Source: Bradyrhizobium sp. WSM3983 (GTDB taxonomy: Bacteria > Pseudomonadota > Alphaproteobacteria > Rhizobiales > Xanthobacteraceae). From it: a stretch of 64,000 nucleotides of DNA. Below are positions 1 to 11,155 of this stretch, piece by piece. Location of the stretch: assembly GCF_000473045.1 (NCBI RefSeq), contig NZ_AXAY01000022.1, forward strand, positions 25,626-89,625, written 5' to 3'. A model generated the notes under the pieces. The model was given only the letters and a program-made list of their open reading frames with translations. It did no database searches and had not been told where the DNA came from. The first letter of the stretch is position 1, and each line of letters opens with the position of its first letter. The position numbers were made by a program, and so were the translations under genes.

Positions 1-400
1 CGCGCAGGCCGACGCGGACCGCGCTGGTATGCAGCCCGACGATCAGGTCGACCTCATCGAAGGCAATGGCCTGCTCGGCGCGGTTCAAGATCTCGTCGAG
101 CGGCCCGCCGGCGTCGTAAATCGACAGCTCGATCTCACGTCCAAGGATGCCGTCGCGCTTGTTGATTTCGGCGACCGCGAGCTGCGCGCTGTTGGTCGCG
201 CACGGACCCCAGACCCCAGGCGAGCCGGTGCAGCAGATGAAGCCTCCGATGCGAAGCTTGTTCGTGCCGCGACGTTTGAAGAAGGCATGGTCGCCCGGCG
301 ACAGCGCAGCATCAGCCGCCGATGACGACAGATTCCTGAGCAGCATCGACGGCGGCAATGCCGGGCCGCCGTGAGCCGGGAAGTTTACCGTCGCGCGCAC
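1..400 (-). CDS. ABC transporter substrate-binding protein (amide/urea/branched-chain type), 5' part only
   Basis: The gene reads leftward and runs off the window, so only about the first 133 residues are present. The frame reads KLRIGGFICCTGSPGVWGPC followed by TNSAQLAVAEINKRDGILGR, typical of type 1 periplasmic binding proteins (Peripla_BP_5/6) that capture short amides, urea or branched-chain amino acids for ABC import. I chose the GTG at 400 because AGGAG sits about 6 bases upstream; the in-frame ATG at 346 has no ribosome site. The first ~50 residues do not form a clean signal peptide, so the protein may be a cytoplasmic AmiC-like sensor instead. It is divergent from a marR gene, with a palindrome between them, which suggests that MarR controls it. 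Confidence 0.7.
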   Translation of the reverse strand, partial: MRATVNFPAHGGPALPPSMLLRNLSSSAADAALSPGDHAFFKRRGTNKLRIGGFICCTGSPGVWGPCATNSAQLAVAEINKRDGILGREIELSIYDAGGPLDEILNRAEQAIAFDEVDLIVGLHTSAVRVGLR

Positions 401-494
401 GCCGACTCCTGTCTGGTCCCAGACCTGAAAGCACATTGAGCAGGCGGCCGCGGCTTCCGCCCTTTTGTTGGGCAATGATCCTATTTTGAAAATA

Positions 495-506
495 TTGAAT
501 ATTCAA
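495..506. promoter_or_regulatory. Perfect 12-bp palindrome, probable MarR operator
   Basis: TTGAATATTCAA is a perfect inverted repeat in an AT-rich stretch between the divergent binding-protein gene and the marR gene. MarR-family dimers usually bind such palindromes and often regulate themselves and the divergent gene. The role is inferred from position and symmetry. Confidence 0.5.
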
Positions 507-579
507 GAATTGAAGTGCATATAGAAGCAGCATTGATTGCAAGACATTCACTCATTTGGGTCAAGACGAAGTCTTAGCC

Positions 580-1014
580 GTGGCAAAATCGAACGCTCCA
601 ATCACCGAACACCTCGCTTATCTGCTCGCGCAAGCCAACCGGGAGATCAACCGGCAGCTGGAACTGCGGTTGAGCAAGGAGAGGGTTCCCGTCGAGCAAT
701 GGCGCATCCTGAAAGTGCTGTCGGACGGCGATGGCCATTCGATGGGCGAGCTTGCGGATGCCGTGCTGCTCAACCACCCAACGCTGACCAAGATGATCGA
801 CCGCATGGTCTCCGACACGCTGGTCTATCGCGTGCAGGATCCCAACGACCGCCGCAAGGTGCTGATGTTCATCTCCGACCGCGGCAAGGTGCTGTGCAAG
901 AAGCTCAACTCGCTCGCGGTCGACCAGGAAGAGCACATCCTGGAGAGCTACGGCGACAAATCGACGAGCGAGCTGAAGCGGCTGCTGGAGAGCTTGATCG
1001 ACAGTTCGAATTGA
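580..1014 (+). CDS. MarR family transcriptional regulator
   Basis: About 144 residues, the usual MarR length. The winged helix-turn-helix is visible: VPVEQWRILKVLSDGDGHS, then the recognition-helix segment LADAVLLNHPTLTKMIDRM, then the wing with the family motif DPNDRRKVLM, and a C-terminal dimerisation helix. It probably represses the divergent transport gene and itself in response to an aromatic or amide ligand; the ligand cannot be read from the sequence. The frame is open back to a TTG at 556, but the GTG at 580 gives a normal MarR N-terminus (VAKSNAPITEHLAYLL). Neither start has a good ribosome site. Confidence 0.85.
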   Translation: MAKSNAPITEHLAYLLAQANREINRQLELRLSKERVPVEQWRILKVLSDGDGHSMGELADAVLLNHPTLTKMIDRMVSDTLVYRVQDPNDRRKVLMFISDRGKVLCKKLNSLAVDQEEHILESYGDKSTSELKRLLESLIDSSN

Positions 1015-1226
1015 AATCGAGATCGAGAGTCGGGCCGCGTGCCAGGCACGATGCAAAGGCATTCGAGCACCGTCTCAAAGCGCTTCCACTCGATCGGCGA
1101 CTGACGTAGACTGCCGTCCAGCCGCCATCGGGTCGTGCCGAAGGCCCGCCAGTTCATTAGCGGCAATTTGCCCACGGCGGGCTCGCAATCCTTGCTCGAT
1201 ATATTTTTGAGCTGACGCTTTTTCAT
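948..1226 (-). CDS. Hypothetical protein (doubtful)
   Basis: A 92-residue leftward frame starting MKKRQLKNISSKDCEPAV with the central segment RQSPIEWKRFETVLECLCIV. It overlaps the 3' end of the marR gene by 67 bases in antisense and faces away from the GYD gene. I recognise no domain. The first ~65 residues look protein-like, while the last ~25, inside the marR overlap, are serine/arginine-rich shadow-like sequence. It may be a real small protein with a frayed end, or chance. Confidence 0.3.
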   Translation of the reverse strand: MKKRQLKNISSKDCEPAVGKLPLMNWRAFGTTRWRLDGSLRQSPIEWKRFETVLECLCIVPGTRPDSRSRFQFELSIKLSSSRFSSLVDLSP

Positions 1227-1285
1227 CGCGCCGTGTGGACAGCATACACTGCATTCATCACTCGCTTCCCGAGGGGAGAAGTCGC

Positions 1286-1621
1286 ATGCATTTCTGTATG
1301 ACAGGACAGTACACGCCCAAATCGCTCAACAGCATCATGGAGAATCCCAAGACCAATCGCTACGAAGCGGCCAAGACTCTGATCGAAGCCGCGGGAGGCA
1401 AATTGGTTTCGATGTACAGCACCGCTGCCGAAGGTCCTGGCGTGCTGGTCATCTTCGACGTGCCTGACCCCAGTGCAGCGCCGGCGATCTCCGGTACCGT
1501 GGTGGCATCCGGTGCCATCCACCATGTGAACCTCATGCGTCTATGGACGCAGGACGAAATTATGCAGGTTCGGCAAAAGGCAATCGAGCTGCGCGGCAAG
1601 TACGTGCCGCCCGGCGGCTAA
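1286..1621 (+). CDS. GYD domain-containing protein
   Basis: 111 residues. MHFCMTGQYTPKSLNSIMEN and LIEAAGGKLVSMYSTAAEGP match the GYD family (PF08734), small ferredoxin-fold proteins of unknown function. The start at 1286 is chosen because GAGGGGAGAAG lies just upstream; the frame is open further upstream but without a ribosome site. It is a single gene between the marR gene and secA, which converges on it. Confidence 0.8.
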   Translation: MHFCMTGQYTPKSLNSIMENPKTNRYEAAKTLIEAAGGKLVSMYSTAAEGPGVLVIFDVPDPSAAPAISGTVVASGAIHHVNLMRLWTQDEIMQVRQKAIELRGKYVPPGG

Positions 1622-1707
1622 CGGCCGCGCATATACTCGAGCAGCAGCGGCGTGGGTGCTCCGGCCAAGCCGGGGCACCCCTGCGGGAAGGGCGTACCGG
1701 CCCTTGG

Positions 1708-4548
<2,841 letters not shown>

Positions 4549-4901
4549 GCCTAGTTCCTGTGTTCGCGATTTAACCGCGTTGCAGCCGAAAGGTTGTCAC
4601 CCGCTTGCCTATCAACACACCGTGACGCCTGATGGCGTCAGAGCCCGGACTGCGGGGGTCATCCGCCATATGGGTGGGAATTGGGCAAGTCAGGGTTCAA
4701 CGGCCAAAAACGCAGCAAAATAAACGCCATCGCCATGGTCGCGACCGGGCAGAGATATGGCCCGGTCAGGGCCTTGTCAACGGCGGCCGCATTGCGGCTA
4801 ATTCATCATTTTGACAGACTTTTCGCGTTGCCAAGCCCCCCTGAATTGGGCGAGTGTCCGCCCCGCTCGAGCAGCCCCCTGCTTCAACAAAAGGATTTTC
4901 C
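4549..4901. other. Intergenic region between divergent secA and ppiC-type genes
   Basis: 353 bases with no credible gene. It must hold the promoters of both genes. The only structure I see is the hairpin listed separately at 4623-4640; the half nearest the isomerase gene is locally AT-rich (around 4795-4820). No clear sigma-70 pair could be assigned. Confidence 0.5.
4623..4640. repeat. Perfect 7-bp hairpin TGACGCC-TGAT-GGCGTCA
   Basis: An inverted repeat with a 4-base loop in the secA/isomerase intergenic region, about 75 bases upstream of secA. There is no T-run, so it is not an obvious terminator; it could be a protein-binding site or a leader hairpin. Confidence 0.4.
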
Positions 4902-5816
4902 ATGACCACCTCGTTCCCGGTAACCACCGGCCTGCGTTTCCGCCATGCGTCTGCCCTGGCTGGAGGCCTGGCCCTGGCGCTGACCCTGGCGTTCGCGGGC
5001 CCGCTCCGGGCCGCCGACGATCCGGTCCTGGCGAAGGTCAATGGCGCCGAAATCAAGAAGAGCGACGTCGCAATGGCCGAGGAGGAACTCGGACCGAGCC
5101 TCGCCCAGATGGACCCGGCGACCAAGGACGAGAACGTCCTGTCGTTCCTGATCGACATGAAAATCGTCTCCAAGGCCGCCGAGGACAAGAAGGTCGCCGA
5201 CGGCGAGGAATTCAAGAAGCGGATGGCGTTCGCCCGCAACCGCCTGCTGATGGACAGCCTGCTGGCCCAGGAAGGCAAGGCCGGCACCACCGACGACGCC
5301 ATGAAGAAGGTCTATGAGGAGGCCTCCAAGCAGATCACCGGCGAGCAGGAAGTGCGCGCCCGCCACATCCTGGTCGAGACCGAGGACGAGGCCAAGGCGG
5401 TGAAGGCCGAGCTCGACAAGGGCGCCGATTTCGCCGAGCTCGCCAAGAAGAAGTCCAAGGATCCGGGCTCCGCCGACGGCGGCGACCTCGGCTTCTTTAC
5501 CAAGGAACAGATGGTGCCTGAATTCTCGGCCGTCGCGTTCACGCTCGAGCCGGGCAAGATCTCCGATCCGGTGAAGTCGCAGTTCGGCTGGCACATCATC
5601 AAGGTCGAAGAAAAGCGTAACCGCAAGGCGCCGGACTTCGAGCAGGTCAAGGCCCAGATCGAGCAGTACGTCACTCGTAAGGCCCAGGCCGACTACGTCG
5701 CCAAGCTGCGTGCCGAAGCCAAGGTCGAGCGGACGGACCAGCCGGCGGCAGACGCCAAGCCGGCCGATGCGGCGAAGCCCTCCGACAGCAAGATGGCTCC
5801 TCCGGCCAAGAAGTAA
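4902..5816 (+). CDS. Exported parvulin-type peptidyl-prolyl cis-trans isomerase (PpiC/SurA-like)
   Basis: 304 residues. An N-terminal Sec signal peptide (hydrophobic segment LAGGLALALTLAFAGPLRA, cleavage expected before ADDP) sends it to the periplasm. A SurA-N-like helical part (about 35-145) is followed by a rotamase domain (about 145-245) with the signatures ARHILVETEDEA, DPGSADGGDLGFF and FGWHIIKVEE. The tail is Ala/Pro/Lys-rich. It should help fold secreted and outer-membrane proteins after SecA-dependent export. ATG 4902 is chosen because AAGGA precedes it by about 7 bases and the signal peptide starts there. Confidence 0.9.
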   Translation: MTTSFPVTTGLRFRHASALAGGLALALTLAFAGPLRAADDPVLAKVNGAEIKKSDVAMAEEELGPSLAQMDPATKDENVLSFLIDMKIVSKAAEDKKVADGEEFKKRMAFARNRLLMDSLLAQEGKAGTTDDAMKKVYEEASKQITGEQEVRARHILVETEDEAKAVKAELDKGADFAELAKKKSKDPGSADGGDLGFFTKEQMVPEFSAVAFTLEPGKISDPVKSQFGWHIIKVEEKRNRKAPDFEQVKAQIEQYVTRKAQADYVAKLRAEAKVERTDQPAADAKPADAAKPSDSKMAPPAKK

Positions 5817-5825
5817 AAATCTGCT

Positions 5826-5839
5826 GTCACTTCGGTGAC
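5826..5839 (+). terminator. UUCG-type hairpin after the isomerase gene
   Basis: GTCAC-TTCG-GTGAC, a short stem with a stable UUCG tetraloop, starts 10 bases after the stop codon. There is no T-run, so it may act as a 3'-end stabiliser or a weak or Rho-assisted terminator. Confidence 0.45.
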
Positions 5840-5862
5840 GCCAAGAGTATCTAAGCATCGCA

Positions 5863-5913
5863 ATGGCCGGGCCTAAAGTGCGCAGCACGTCTTCGCACTG
5901 GAGGCCCGGCCAT
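5863..5913. repeat. Long imperfect hairpin, dispersed intergenic palindrome
   Basis: ATGGCCGGGCCT (5863-5874) pairs with AGGCCCGGCCAT (5902-5913), with a second inner pairing AGTGCG/CGCACT. Similar GGCCGGGC palindromes occur elsewhere in the window between genes. It lies between the isomerase gene and argJ and may end upstream transcription. Confidence 0.5.
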
Positions 5914-5946
5914 CTGCGTATCCAGACCTCACCAAGGCCCCCCGCG

Positions 5947-7188
5947 ATGTCCTCAACCGTCTCCCCGCTCGCCCCGAAGAACGTTCCCGACATGCCCGTG
6001 ATCGCGGGCGTCCGTCTCGCGACGGCCGAGGCCGGCATCCGCTACAAGAATCGCACCGACGTGCTGCTGGCGATCATGGACAAGGGCACCGCGGTGGCCG
6101 GCGTCTTCACAAAGTCGAAATGCCCGTCCGCGCCGGTCGAATGGTGCCGCGCCAGGTTGAAGGGCGGCAAGGCCCGCGCGCTGGTCGTCAATTCCGGCAA
6201 TGCCAACGCCTTCACCGGCAAGACCGGCCGCGGCTCGACCGCACTGACCGCGAAGATCGCGGCCAAGGCCGTCGGCTGCAGCGAGGGCGAGATCTTCCTG
6301 GCCTCGACCGGCGTGATCGGCGAGCCGCTGGATGCGACCAAGTTCGACGGCGTGCTGGGACGCCTTGCCGAGACCGCAGAAGCCGGCGATTACCTCGCCG
6401 CCGCCAAGGCGATCATGACCACCGACACCTTCCCCAAGGTCGCGACCGCGACCGTCAAGCTCGGCAAGGCCAAGGTCACCATCAACGGCATGGCCAAGGG
6501 CGCCGGCATGATCGCCCCAGACATGGCGACGATGCTGTCCTTCATCTTCACCGACGCGCCGATCGCGCCCGCTGCGCTCCAGGCGCTGCTCAAGGCCGGC
6601 GTCGAGGACACTTTTAATGCGGTCACAATCGACGGCGACACCTCGACCTCGGACACGCTGCTGGCATTTGCGACGGGTGCCGCTGCCGAGCACGGTGCAC
6701 CAAAGATCAGCCGAGCCAGCGATCCGCGCCTGAAGGCCTTCACCAAGGCCTTCAACCAAGTGCTCGCCAATCTCTCCGAGCAGGTCGCCCGCGACGGCGA
6801 AGGCGCGCGCAAGCTGGTCGAGATCACCGTCGAGGGCGCCAAGACCAAAGCCTCGGCACGCAAGATCGCGATGTCGATTGCCAACTCGCCGCTGGTGAAA
6901 ACCGCAATCGCAGGCGAGGACGCCAATTGGGGCCGCGTGGTGATGGCCGTGGGCAAGGCCGGCGAGCCGGCCGATCGCGACAAGCTGTCGATCTCCTTCA
7001 ACGGCATCCGCGTCGCCAAGAGCGGCGCGCGCGATCCGTCCTACGACGAGGCGCAGGTGTCGGAAGCGATGAAAGCTCCGGAGATCGCGATCAAGGTCTC
7101 GCTCGGCCTCGGCAAGGGTCGCGACCGCGTGCTGACCTGCGACCTCACCAAGGAATATGTCGCGATCAACGGGGACTACAGGTCTTAA
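5947..7188 (+). CDS. argJ: Bifunctional ornithine acetyltransferase / N-acetylglutamate synthase
   Basis: 413 residues. It moves the acetyl group from N-acetylornithine to glutamate, closing the cyclic arginine pathway, and may also make N-acetylglutamate from acetyl-CoA. The self-cleavage and catalytic site KGAGMIAPDMATML is present; the precursor is cut before Thr195, which becomes the N-terminal nucleophile of the beta chain. Other conserved parts are NSGNANAFTG and GEDANWGRVVMA. The start at 5947 (MSSTVSPLAP) is preferred over the upstream open frame, which lies in a hairpin repeat. The mutT gene follows after 9 bases, so the two are probably cotranscribed. Confidence 0.95.
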   Translation: MSSTVSPLAPKNVPDMPVIAGVRLATAEAGIRYKNRTDVLLAIMDKGTAVAGVFTKSKCPSAPVEWCRARLKGGKARALVVNSGNANAFTGKTGRGSTALTAKIAAKAVGCSEGEIFLASTGVIGEPLDATKFDGVLGRLAETAEAGDYLAAAKAIMTTDTFPKVATATVKLGKAKVTINGMAKGAGMIAPDMATMLSFIFTDAPIAPAALQALLKAGVEDTFNAVTIDGDTSTSDTLLAFATGAAAEHGAPKISRASDPRLKAFTKAFNQVLANLSEQVARDGEGARKLVEITVEGAKTKASARKIAMSIANSPLVKTAIAGEDANWGRVVMAVGKAGEPADRDKLSISFNGIRVAKSGARDPSYDEAQVSEAMKAPEIAIKVSLGLGKGRDRVLTCDLTKEYVAINGDYRS

Positions 7189-7197
7189 GCGGAGCCG

Positions 7198-7608
7198 ATG
7201 ACCGACCTCAAACTGACACTGGTGGTGGCGTGCGCGCTCGTCGACGCCGACAAGCGCGTTCTGATCGCGCAGCGTCCCGAGGGCAGGACGCTCGCGGGCC
7301 TCTGGGAATTTCCCGGCGGCAAGTGTGAACCCGAAGAGCGGCCGGAGCAGAGCCTGATCCGCGAGCTCAACGAGGAGCTCGGCATCACCGTCGCCGAGCC
7401 CTGCCTGGCGCCGCTGACCTTCGCGAGCTACGGCTACGAGACCTTTCATCTCTTGATGCCGCTCTATATCTGCCGCCGCTGGGAAGGGATCGTCGAAGCC
7501 CGCGAAGGCCAGACGCTAGCTTGGGTCCGCGCCAACAAGCTGCGCGACTATCCGATGCCGCCCGCGGACATTCCGCTGATCCCGCATTTGATTGATTTGC
7601 TGATGTGA
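7198..7608 (+). CDS. mutT: 8-oxo-dGTP diphosphatase, NUDIX family
   Basis: 136 residues. The NUDIX box is intact: starting at Gly41, with Glu47, Arg55-Glu56, Glu59-Glu60 and Gly62 in the Gx5Ex7REUxEExGU pattern. MutT hydrolyses 8-oxo-dGTP to the monophosphate and so prevents A:T to C:G mutations. The substrate segment GLWEFPGGK is the MutT type. It sits 9 bases downstream of argJ in the same direction. Other NUDIX substrates cannot be excluded. Confidence 0.88.
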   Translation: MTDLKLTLVVACALVDADKRVLIAQRPEGRTLAGLWEFPGGKCEPEERPEQSLIRELNEELGITVAEPCLAPLTFASYGYETFHLLMPLYICRRWEGIVEAREGQTLAWVRANKLRDYPMPPADIPLIPHLIDLLM

Positions 7609-7720
7609 GGCCGGGCCTCATCCTGAGGAGCCGCGAAGCGGCGTCTCGAAGGATGGCCACATGGCACTAGCCGGGCCTCAATGGTTCGAGACGGCGCTGA
7701 CGCGCCCCCTTACCATGAGG
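7609..7720. repeat. Composite two-hairpin intergenic repeat
   Basis: Starts right after the mutT stop. It contains GAGCCGC-GAA-GCGGCGTCTC flanked by CATCCT/AGGATG, followed by a second inverted part (CCTCAATGG ... CCATGAGG). This layout of two palindromes between convergent genes is, from memory, a common dispersed element of Bradyrhizobium and Rhodopseudomonas. Probably a REP-like element that also ends transcription from both sides. Confidence 0.6.
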
Positions 7721-7721
7721 A

Positions 7722-8570
7722 TTACTCTTTCCCCGCCTTCTTCACCGCCTCCGCCAGGCTCGCTTTGGCCGAACCGGGCTTCAGCGGCTGCTGCTGGCTT
7801 GCATGCGGGGCCCAGCCGGAGAGCCAGACGATGTCGAAGGTCGCGCGAATGCGGCCGTCGGCATCGGCAAAGCGCTCGGCGTAGATTTCAGCCATGCGCA
7901 GCAGCGTCGCGCGCCGGCTCGGCGCACGCCGCCGCTCGATCAGCACATTGGCCGCGCCCATGCGGCGGATATCGTGCATCAGCGCGAACGCGTTGCCATA
8001 GCGTACCACGACGCGATCGACGTCGGTGACGGGCAGCGCAAAGCCTGCCCGCTGCAACAGTGCGCCGATGTCGCGCAGATCGGCGAACGGCGCCACGCGC
8101 GGCGACACGCCGCCTTCGCGTTCAGCTTCAGCCGCGGCAAAGGCCTGGCGTAACTCGGTCAGGCTGTCGCCGCCGATCATCGCGGCGAGCAGCAGCCCGT
8201 CCGGCTTCAACGCGCGGCGAACCTGCGCGAGCACGCCGGGAAGATCGTTGACGAATTGCAGCGCCAGCGCGGAAACGACAAGATCGAGGCTTTCCGGCGC
8301 GAACGGCAATTTCTCCGCACCCGCGTCATCGAGCGCGATCCGTTGGATGGAAGGCAGCCGCGCCCGCAGCCCCGCGAGCCCCTCACCGGGCGTCCAGAGA
8401 TCGGCCGGCGCATGAAACTCGCGCATCACCGCAGCCAGCCGCTCGGACATGTCCTCGGCGACCCGATCGAGCAGAAAGGAGGCCGGCCCCTGCGCCTGCG
8501 CACGCTGCTGCCGCGCATGCAGCAATGCACGATCGAACAAGGCGGGTGGGGTCTGCGGGTTCTGAGCCAT
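7722..8570 (-). CDS. Class I SAM-dependent methyltransferase, BioC/NDUFAF5-like
   Basis: 282 residues from MAQNPQTPPALFDRALLHAR. The N-terminal segment and LDLVVSALALQFVNDLPGVL, KPDGLLLAAMIGGDSLTELR and FALMHDIRRMGAANVL fit the alphaproteobacterial relatives of mitochondrial NDUFAF5 (C20orf7), an assembly factor for respiratory complex I; they also resemble BioC. The glycine-rich SAM motif is weak (the usual E/DxGxG is not obvious), as in that family. The start at 8570 is chosen over the longer frame because it matches the family N-terminus. It is divergent from comF across 64 bases. Confidence 0.8.
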   Translation of the reverse strand: MAQNPQTPPALFDRALLHARQQRAQAQGPASFLLDRVAEDMSERLAAVMREFHAPADLWTPGEGLAGLRARLPSIQRIALDDAGAEKLPFAPESLDLVVSALALQFVNDLPGVLAQVRRALKPDGLLLAAMIGGDSLTELRQAFAAAEAEREGGVSPRVAPFADLRDIGALLQRAGFALPVTDVDRVVVRYGNAFALMHDIRRMGAANVLIERRRAPSRRATLLRMAEIYAERFADADGRIRATFDIVWLSGWAPHASQQQPLKPGSAKASLAEAVKKAGKE

Positions 8571-8634
8571 GCTGCTGGTTACGCCGATCACGACGGTTCT
8601 GGCAATCCGGTGCATGCGGCGCTAGCCTCCCCTC

Positions 8635-9432
8635 ATGGACGCCAACGCCGCACCCACCCGTTTCATCGCTGCACCCTTCCGTGCCGCATGGACGGCCGGC
8701 CGCCACGTGCTGTCGCGTGCGGCGCGGCTTGCGCTCGACATTGCGCTGCCGACGCTGTGCGTGTCCTGCCGCGAGCCGGTCGATGGTGAAGGCGTGTGCG
8801 CGGCCTGCTGGTCGCGGCTGTCCTTCATCGAGCGGCCTTACTGCCCGCGGCTCGGCATTCCCTTCGTCTATGATCCCGGCCCCGACATGCTGTCGATGGA
8901 GGCGATCGCGAGCCCGCCGGCCTACCAGCGGGCACGCGCGGCGGTGCGCTATGACGATGTCGCGCGCACGCTGGTGCATGCGCTGAAATACCAGGACCGC
9001 ACCGATCTGGCGCCCGCCATGGGCCGCTGGATGGCGCGCGCGGGCGGCGAGCTGCTCGCCGGCGCCGACATGCTGGTGCCAGTGCCCCTGCATTGGCGCC
9101 GGGCCTGGCGCCGCCGCTACAACCAGTCCGGCGCGCTGGCGCACATCATTGCGCGGCAGAGCGGGGTCAGGGTGCGCGGCGAGGTGCTGCGCCGGGTGCG
9201 CGCCACCGAGCAGCAGATCGGCCTGTCACGGGCCCAGCGCGCCACCAATGTGCAGGGGGCATTCCAGGTATCCCCCGACCGTCAGGCCGAGGTTCAGGGC
9301 CGGCGCATCATCCTTGTCGATGACGTCCTGACCTCGGGTGCGACGCTGGATGCCTGCGCACGCGCTTTGCTTCGCGCCAAGGCGGCCCAGGTCGACGTGC
9401 TGGTCTTTGCCCGGGTTGTCGAGAGCCGCTAA
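8635..9432 (+). CDS. comF: ComF family protein / amidophosphoribosyltransferase-like
   Basis: 265 residues. A zinc-ribbon (CVSCREPVDGEGVCAACW, about residues 42-59) precedes a phosphoribosyltransferase-fold domain whose PRPP loop reads RRIILVDDVLTSGATLDACA. ComF proteins take part in DNA uptake in naturally competent bacteria; in alphaproteobacteria the role is not established. The gene opens a rightward run with glutaredoxin, nitrilase and DUF1178 genes, a common order in Rhizobiales. Confidence 0.88.
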   Translation: MDANAAPTRFIAAPFRAAWTAGRHVLSRAARLALDIALPTLCVSCREPVDGEGVCAACWSRLSFIERPYCPRLGIPFVYDPGPDMLSMEAIASPPAYQRARAAVRYDDVARTLVHALKYQDRTDLAPAMGRWMARAGGELLAGADMLVPVPLHWRRAWRRRYNQSGALAHIIARQSGVRVRGEVLRRVRATEQQIGLSRAQRATNVQGAFQVSPDRQAEVQGRRIILVDDVLTSGATLDACARALLRAKAAQVDVLVFARVVESR

Positions 9433-9461
9433 ACTCCCATATAATTCAATAAATTCATGAC

Positions 9462-9755
9462 ATGAGAGCGCTGGACGCCATGAACGCTGCTGTCGAGATC
9501 TACACCAGGCCGGGATGCGGCTATTGTTCCGCGGCTCGGTCGCTGCTGACCCGCAAGAAGGCTAGCTTCACGGAATTCGACGTCGCCAAGAACCCGTCCT
9601 GGCGCGAGGAGATGTACGACCGCGCCGGCGAGAGCTCGACCTTCCCGCAGATCTGGATCGGCGGAACCCATATCGGCGGCTGCGACGACCTCTACGCGCT
9701 CGATCGCGAAGGCAAGCTCGACGGCCTGCTCGAAAGCATCAAGGCGGTCTCATGA
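9462..9755 (+). CDS. grxC: Glutaredoxin 3 (GrxC)
   Basis: 97 residues, or 91 from the second ATG at 9480 (MNAAVEIYTR), which begins at the usual family N-terminus. The redox site is CGYC, followed by the glutathione-binding elements STFPQIWIGG and GGCDDL. It reduces disulfides and mixed glutathione disulfides in the cytoplasm. The stop overlaps the nitrilase ATG (ATGA), so the two are translationally coupled. Confidence 0.93.
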   Translation: MRALDAMNAAVEIYTRPGCGYCSAARSLLTRKKASFTEFDVAKNPSWREEMYDRAGESSTFPQIWIGGTHIGGCDDLYALDREGKLDGLLESIKAVS

Positions 9756-10630
9756 GCGACAACAGGACCTTCACCGCCGCCATGGTGCAGATGCGCACCG
9801 GGCTGATGCCCGAGCCGAGCCTCGCACAGGCAACAAAACTGATCCGGGAGGCGGCTGCCAAGGGCGCCGACTACGTGCAGACGCCCGAAGTCAGCAATAT
9901 GATGCAGGTGAACCGCAAGGCGCTGTTCGAGCATCTCCAGAGCGAAGAGGACGACGCCTCGCTGAAGGCGTATCGCGCGCTCGCGGCCGAGCTGAAGATC
10001 CACATCCATGTCGGCTCGCTGGCGCTGCGCTTCTCGCCGGAGAAGGCGGTCAACCGCTCCTTCCTGATCGGGCCCGAGGGCCAAGTGCTCGCGAGCTACG
10101 ACAAGATCCACATGTTCGACATCGAGCTGCCGGACGGCGAGAGCTATCGCGAATCCGCCAACTACCAGCCGGGCGAGACCGCCGTGATCTCCGACCTGCC
10201 CTGGGGCCGCGTTGGCTTGACGATCTGCTACGACGTGCGCTTTCCCGCGCTCTATCGCGCACTGGCCGAGAGCGGCGCCTCTTTCATCACGGTGCCGTCG
10301 GCCTTCACCCGCAAGACCGGCGAGGCGCACTGGCACATCCTGCTACGGTCGCGCGCGATCGAGACCGGCTGCTTCATCTTCGCGGCTGCCCAGGCAGGCA
10401 CCCACGAGAACAAGCGCGAGACCTATGGTCACTCGCTGATCATCGACCCCTGGGGCGAGATCCTCGCCGAGGGCGATGTCGAGCCCGGCGTCATCGTGGC
10501 CAAGATCGACCCGGCCAAGGTCGAGACCGCACGCCGCGCGATCCCCTCGCTCCAGCACGGCCGCCGCTTCGGCGTCTCCGATCCCAAGGCTGGGCCGGAC
10601 CATCTGCATCTGGTGCGGGGATCGGCATGA
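9752..10630 (+). CDS. Carbon-nitrogen hydrolase family protein (Nit1/Nit2-type amidase)
   Basis: 292 residues. The nitrilase triad is visible: Glu in TPEVSN, Lys in YDKIHMFDIE and Cys in GLTICYDVRFPALYRAL. Members of this branch deaminate damaged metabolites such as deaminated glutathione or omega-amidated keto acids, which suits its place directly behind a glutaredoxin gene. It overlaps grxC and the following DUF1178 gene by 4 bases each. The exact substrate is not readable. Confidence 0.9.
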   Translation: MSDNRTFTAAMVQMRTGLMPEPSLAQATKLIREAAAKGADYVQTPEVSNMMQVNRKALFEHLQSEEDDASLKAYRALAAELKIHIHVGSLALRFSPEKAVNRSFLIGPEGQVLASYDKIHMFDIELPDGESYRESANYQPGETAVISDLPWGRVGLTICYDVRFPALYRALAESGASFITVPSAFTRKTGEAHWHILLRSRAIETGCFIFAAAQAGTHENKRETYGHSLIIDPWGEILAEGDVEPGVIVAKIDPAKVETARRAIPSLQHGRRFGVSDPKAGPDHLHLVRGSA

Positions 10631-11109
10631 TCCGCTACGCGCTCCATTGCGACCGCGACCACCAATTCGAGAGCTGGTTCCAGAGTTCGTCGGCTTACGA
10701 TTCGCAGGTGAAGCGCAAGCTCGTGACCTGCCCGATCTGCGGCTCCGCCAAGGTCGACAAGGCGATCATGGCGCCGCGCATCGTCGGCAAGAAGGGGCGC
10801 GGACCCGCAACGTCCCCGCCGGAGCCGACGACGACGCCCGCGCCCGAGGCTGCGCAGCCTGGATCCACTTCGCTGATGATGGCGCAGGAGCGCGAGCTCC
10901 GTACCAAGCTGAAGGAGCTGCGCGACCACATCGTGAAGAATGCCGACAATGTCGGCGAGCGCTTTGCGAACGAAGCCCGCGCGATGCACTACGGCGACAA
11001 GGAGCACCGCCCGATCTACGGCGAGGCCTCGCCCGACGAGGCCAAGTCGCTGATCGACGAGGGCATCGAGGTGTCGCCGCTGCCGACACTGCCGGAAGAC
11101 CGGAACTGA
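10627..11109 (+). CDS. DUF1178 family protein
   Basis: 160 residues. It opens MIRYALHCDRDHQFESWFQS and has a CPICGS zinc-knuckle-like CxxC near residue 37, then a Pro/Thr-rich linker and a helical C-terminus (LREHIVKN-like, NVGERFANEARAMHYGD), as in DUF1178 (PF06676). The function is unknown. It is the last gene of the comF-grxC-nitrilase run, overlapping the nitrilase stop. Confidence 0.88.
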   Translation: MIRYALHCDRDHQFESWFQSSSAYDSQVKRKLVTCPICGSAKVDKAIMAPRIVGKKGRGPATSPPEPTTTPAPEAAQPGSTSLMMAQERELRTKLKELRDHIVKNADNVGERFANEARAMHYGDKEHRPIYGEASPDEAKSLIDEGIEVSPLPTLPEDRN

Positions 11110-11155
11110 GGCTCTCTCTTCTCGTCATGGCCGGGCTTGACGGCGGTTGAGAAAG

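Noticed and set aside
5953..7449. 498-residue frame antisense to argJ and mutT
   Set aside because: Shadow frame with repetitive Gly/Arg/Asp composition; argJ and mutT are fully supported on the other strand.
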